Below, one piece after another: positions 63,050-64,000 of a DNA stretch of 64,000 nt (position 1 is the stretch's first letter; every line of letters starts with the position of its first letter). The notes below the pieces were generated by a model, which saw only the letters and a list, made by a program, of their open reading frames with translations, ran no database searches and was not told where the DNA came from. The stretch comes from Brienomyrus brachyistius (taxonomy: Eukaryota > Chordata > Actinopteri > Osteoglossiformes > Mormyridae), in contig NW_026042711.1 in the NCBI RefSeq assembly GCF_023856365.1, forward strand, positions 1 through 64,000, in the 5' to 3' direction. The position numbers were made by a program, and so were the translations under genes.

Positions 63050-64000
63050 TGCTGGTGGACGGGCTACAAACAGACATCAAGAAGAAATCCCACCTCACAG
63101 CCATTTACTGTACCAAACCCCTTAATGTAACTTGTAAAGATGTAGGTATTGGCGTATTCACACATTCATTTGCAGTGTCCACTTCCTGTCCAGTAAATTT
63201 GGCAGGACGGAATTTGAATAACCTATAGGTCTGACTCATGTATGCGGCTGAAGGAGTAAAGATAGAATGGGTGAAGAATCCTGTTATACAGTCCTAGTAG
63301 ACCGAGAACCACCTGATTGCTACTGTAGTTGGAATCAAGGGCTGAGCTGCATGGTGGCCTGGGGGACAATCATGAAAACACAGACCCACTGATATCCTCA
63401 AAACCCACAATCAAAAGGGGAGTCAGGCACGGTGGCCAACCACTTGGCCCGTTAAGCCACATGGTGGCCCGATGAGCAGGCAAACACACTATGGGCTAAG
63501 GGGTACAAGACAGAGGAGAGAATAGGATGGCCAGTGACATGTGAACAGGACAAGGCAGGGATGGATTCTGACATAGGTACCATACTACTTTGTTTAAATA
63601 TGCCCAAGTGCATAGAATGTTTTAGTGCAAGTCTTAGACAATGGTATCTCTGAATGACACCGCAGTCTGACTCTTCCTGAAGGCCCTGAGAAGTTGTTTG
63701 TATGCACTTGCTGCCTTGACACTTGCTGATGTGCGTGTGCTCTGCTTGAGCAGTAAAGGGGAGATCACATGCAGAGATGATTTTCTGTAGCTTCTCAGTC
63801 CGAGTAAAAATAAAATCTTCTCGTTATATAGGAACCAAGTCTCTGGCTGGAAATTTCTACAACAGAGCCATTTAGTCATTTATAGAAATATACAGAGCCA
63901 ATGAAGGAACCAGATGTCACAGCACAGTAACACAGGTCACTGTCCGTGGAACTGAATGAATAGGATAACCGGCCAATGTGTTTGTGTGCTTACACTGATT
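63050..64000 (+). repeat. gag-family repeat: gag end plus segment B, inverted copy
   Basis: 63050-63120 encodes L-L-V-D-G-L-Q-T-D-I-K-K, the end of the gag-like block. From 63120 to the window edge it is the inverse of 42130 back to about 40295, without the 1-kb insertion. It runs off the window. Confidence 0.65.

Noticed and set aside
1..64000. CRISPR arrays, bacterial operons, tRNA or rRNA genes
   Set aside because: None seen; tRNA-like boxes are within SINEs only.

Overview
The window is nuclear DNA of a bony fish, almost certainly a teleost. The evidence is a novel immune-type receptor (NITR) gene, a piece of the brachyury gene (tbxt) with its introns, and a dense load of fish-type repeats: CR1 and L2 LINEs, tRNA-derived SINEs ending in (ATGG)n, hAT MITEs, Tc1 elements and several LTR families. 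There are no bacterial operons, CRISPR arrays or clear RNA genes. Host coding sequence is sparse; most of the 64 kb is transposable elements inserted into one another.

Layout. 1-16 kb: fragments of L2 and CR1 LINEs, an old gag-bearing LTR family, a hAT MITE and an 828-bp solo LTR (8668-9495) that splits an L2 copy. 16.2-28.3 kb: a NITR gene on the minus strand (leader, V, second Ig domain, transmembrane and ITIM-bearing tail exons). A 7.65-kb endogenous retrovirus (ERV, 19052-26705) sits antisense in its second intron. The ERV has identical 339-bp LTRs, a GGGAC target duplication, a tRNA-Tyr-type primer site, gag and pro-pol in one frame, and a mostly deleted env. Between protease and reverse transcriptase it carries an extra domain with two H-x-T/S motifs that resembles a 2H phosphoesterase.

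30-39 kb: a perfect 36-bp hairpin, a CpG-rich tandem repeat, a broken integrase-like gene (31.6-32.4 kb), and the last three exons of a brachyury gene on the minus strand (33705-35693). The last brachyury exon has a premature stop and a 277-bp solo LTR inserted in it. Next comes a 0.76-kb inverted duplication (36172-38823). 39-50 kb: repeated gag-family segments, a CR1 copy carrying a solo LTR, L2 and SINE copies.

50-58 kb: a decayed hAT-like transposase gene (minus) interrupted by a 3.2-kb LTR element (52105-55332) with identical 287-bp LTRs and a proline-rich minisatellite ORF. A Tc1 element with 285-bp inverted repeats follows. 58-64 kb: three candidate exons of an unidentified minus-strand gene, a Tc1 pseudogene and more gag-family repeats.

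The small LTR family links four loci: a full copy at 52-55 kb, solo LTRs at 33.9 and 42.9 kb, and a fragment at 7.6 kb. Two copies broke coding exons. The NITR, the ERV in its intron, and possible defence functions of the ERV accessory domain are the biologically most interesting part.
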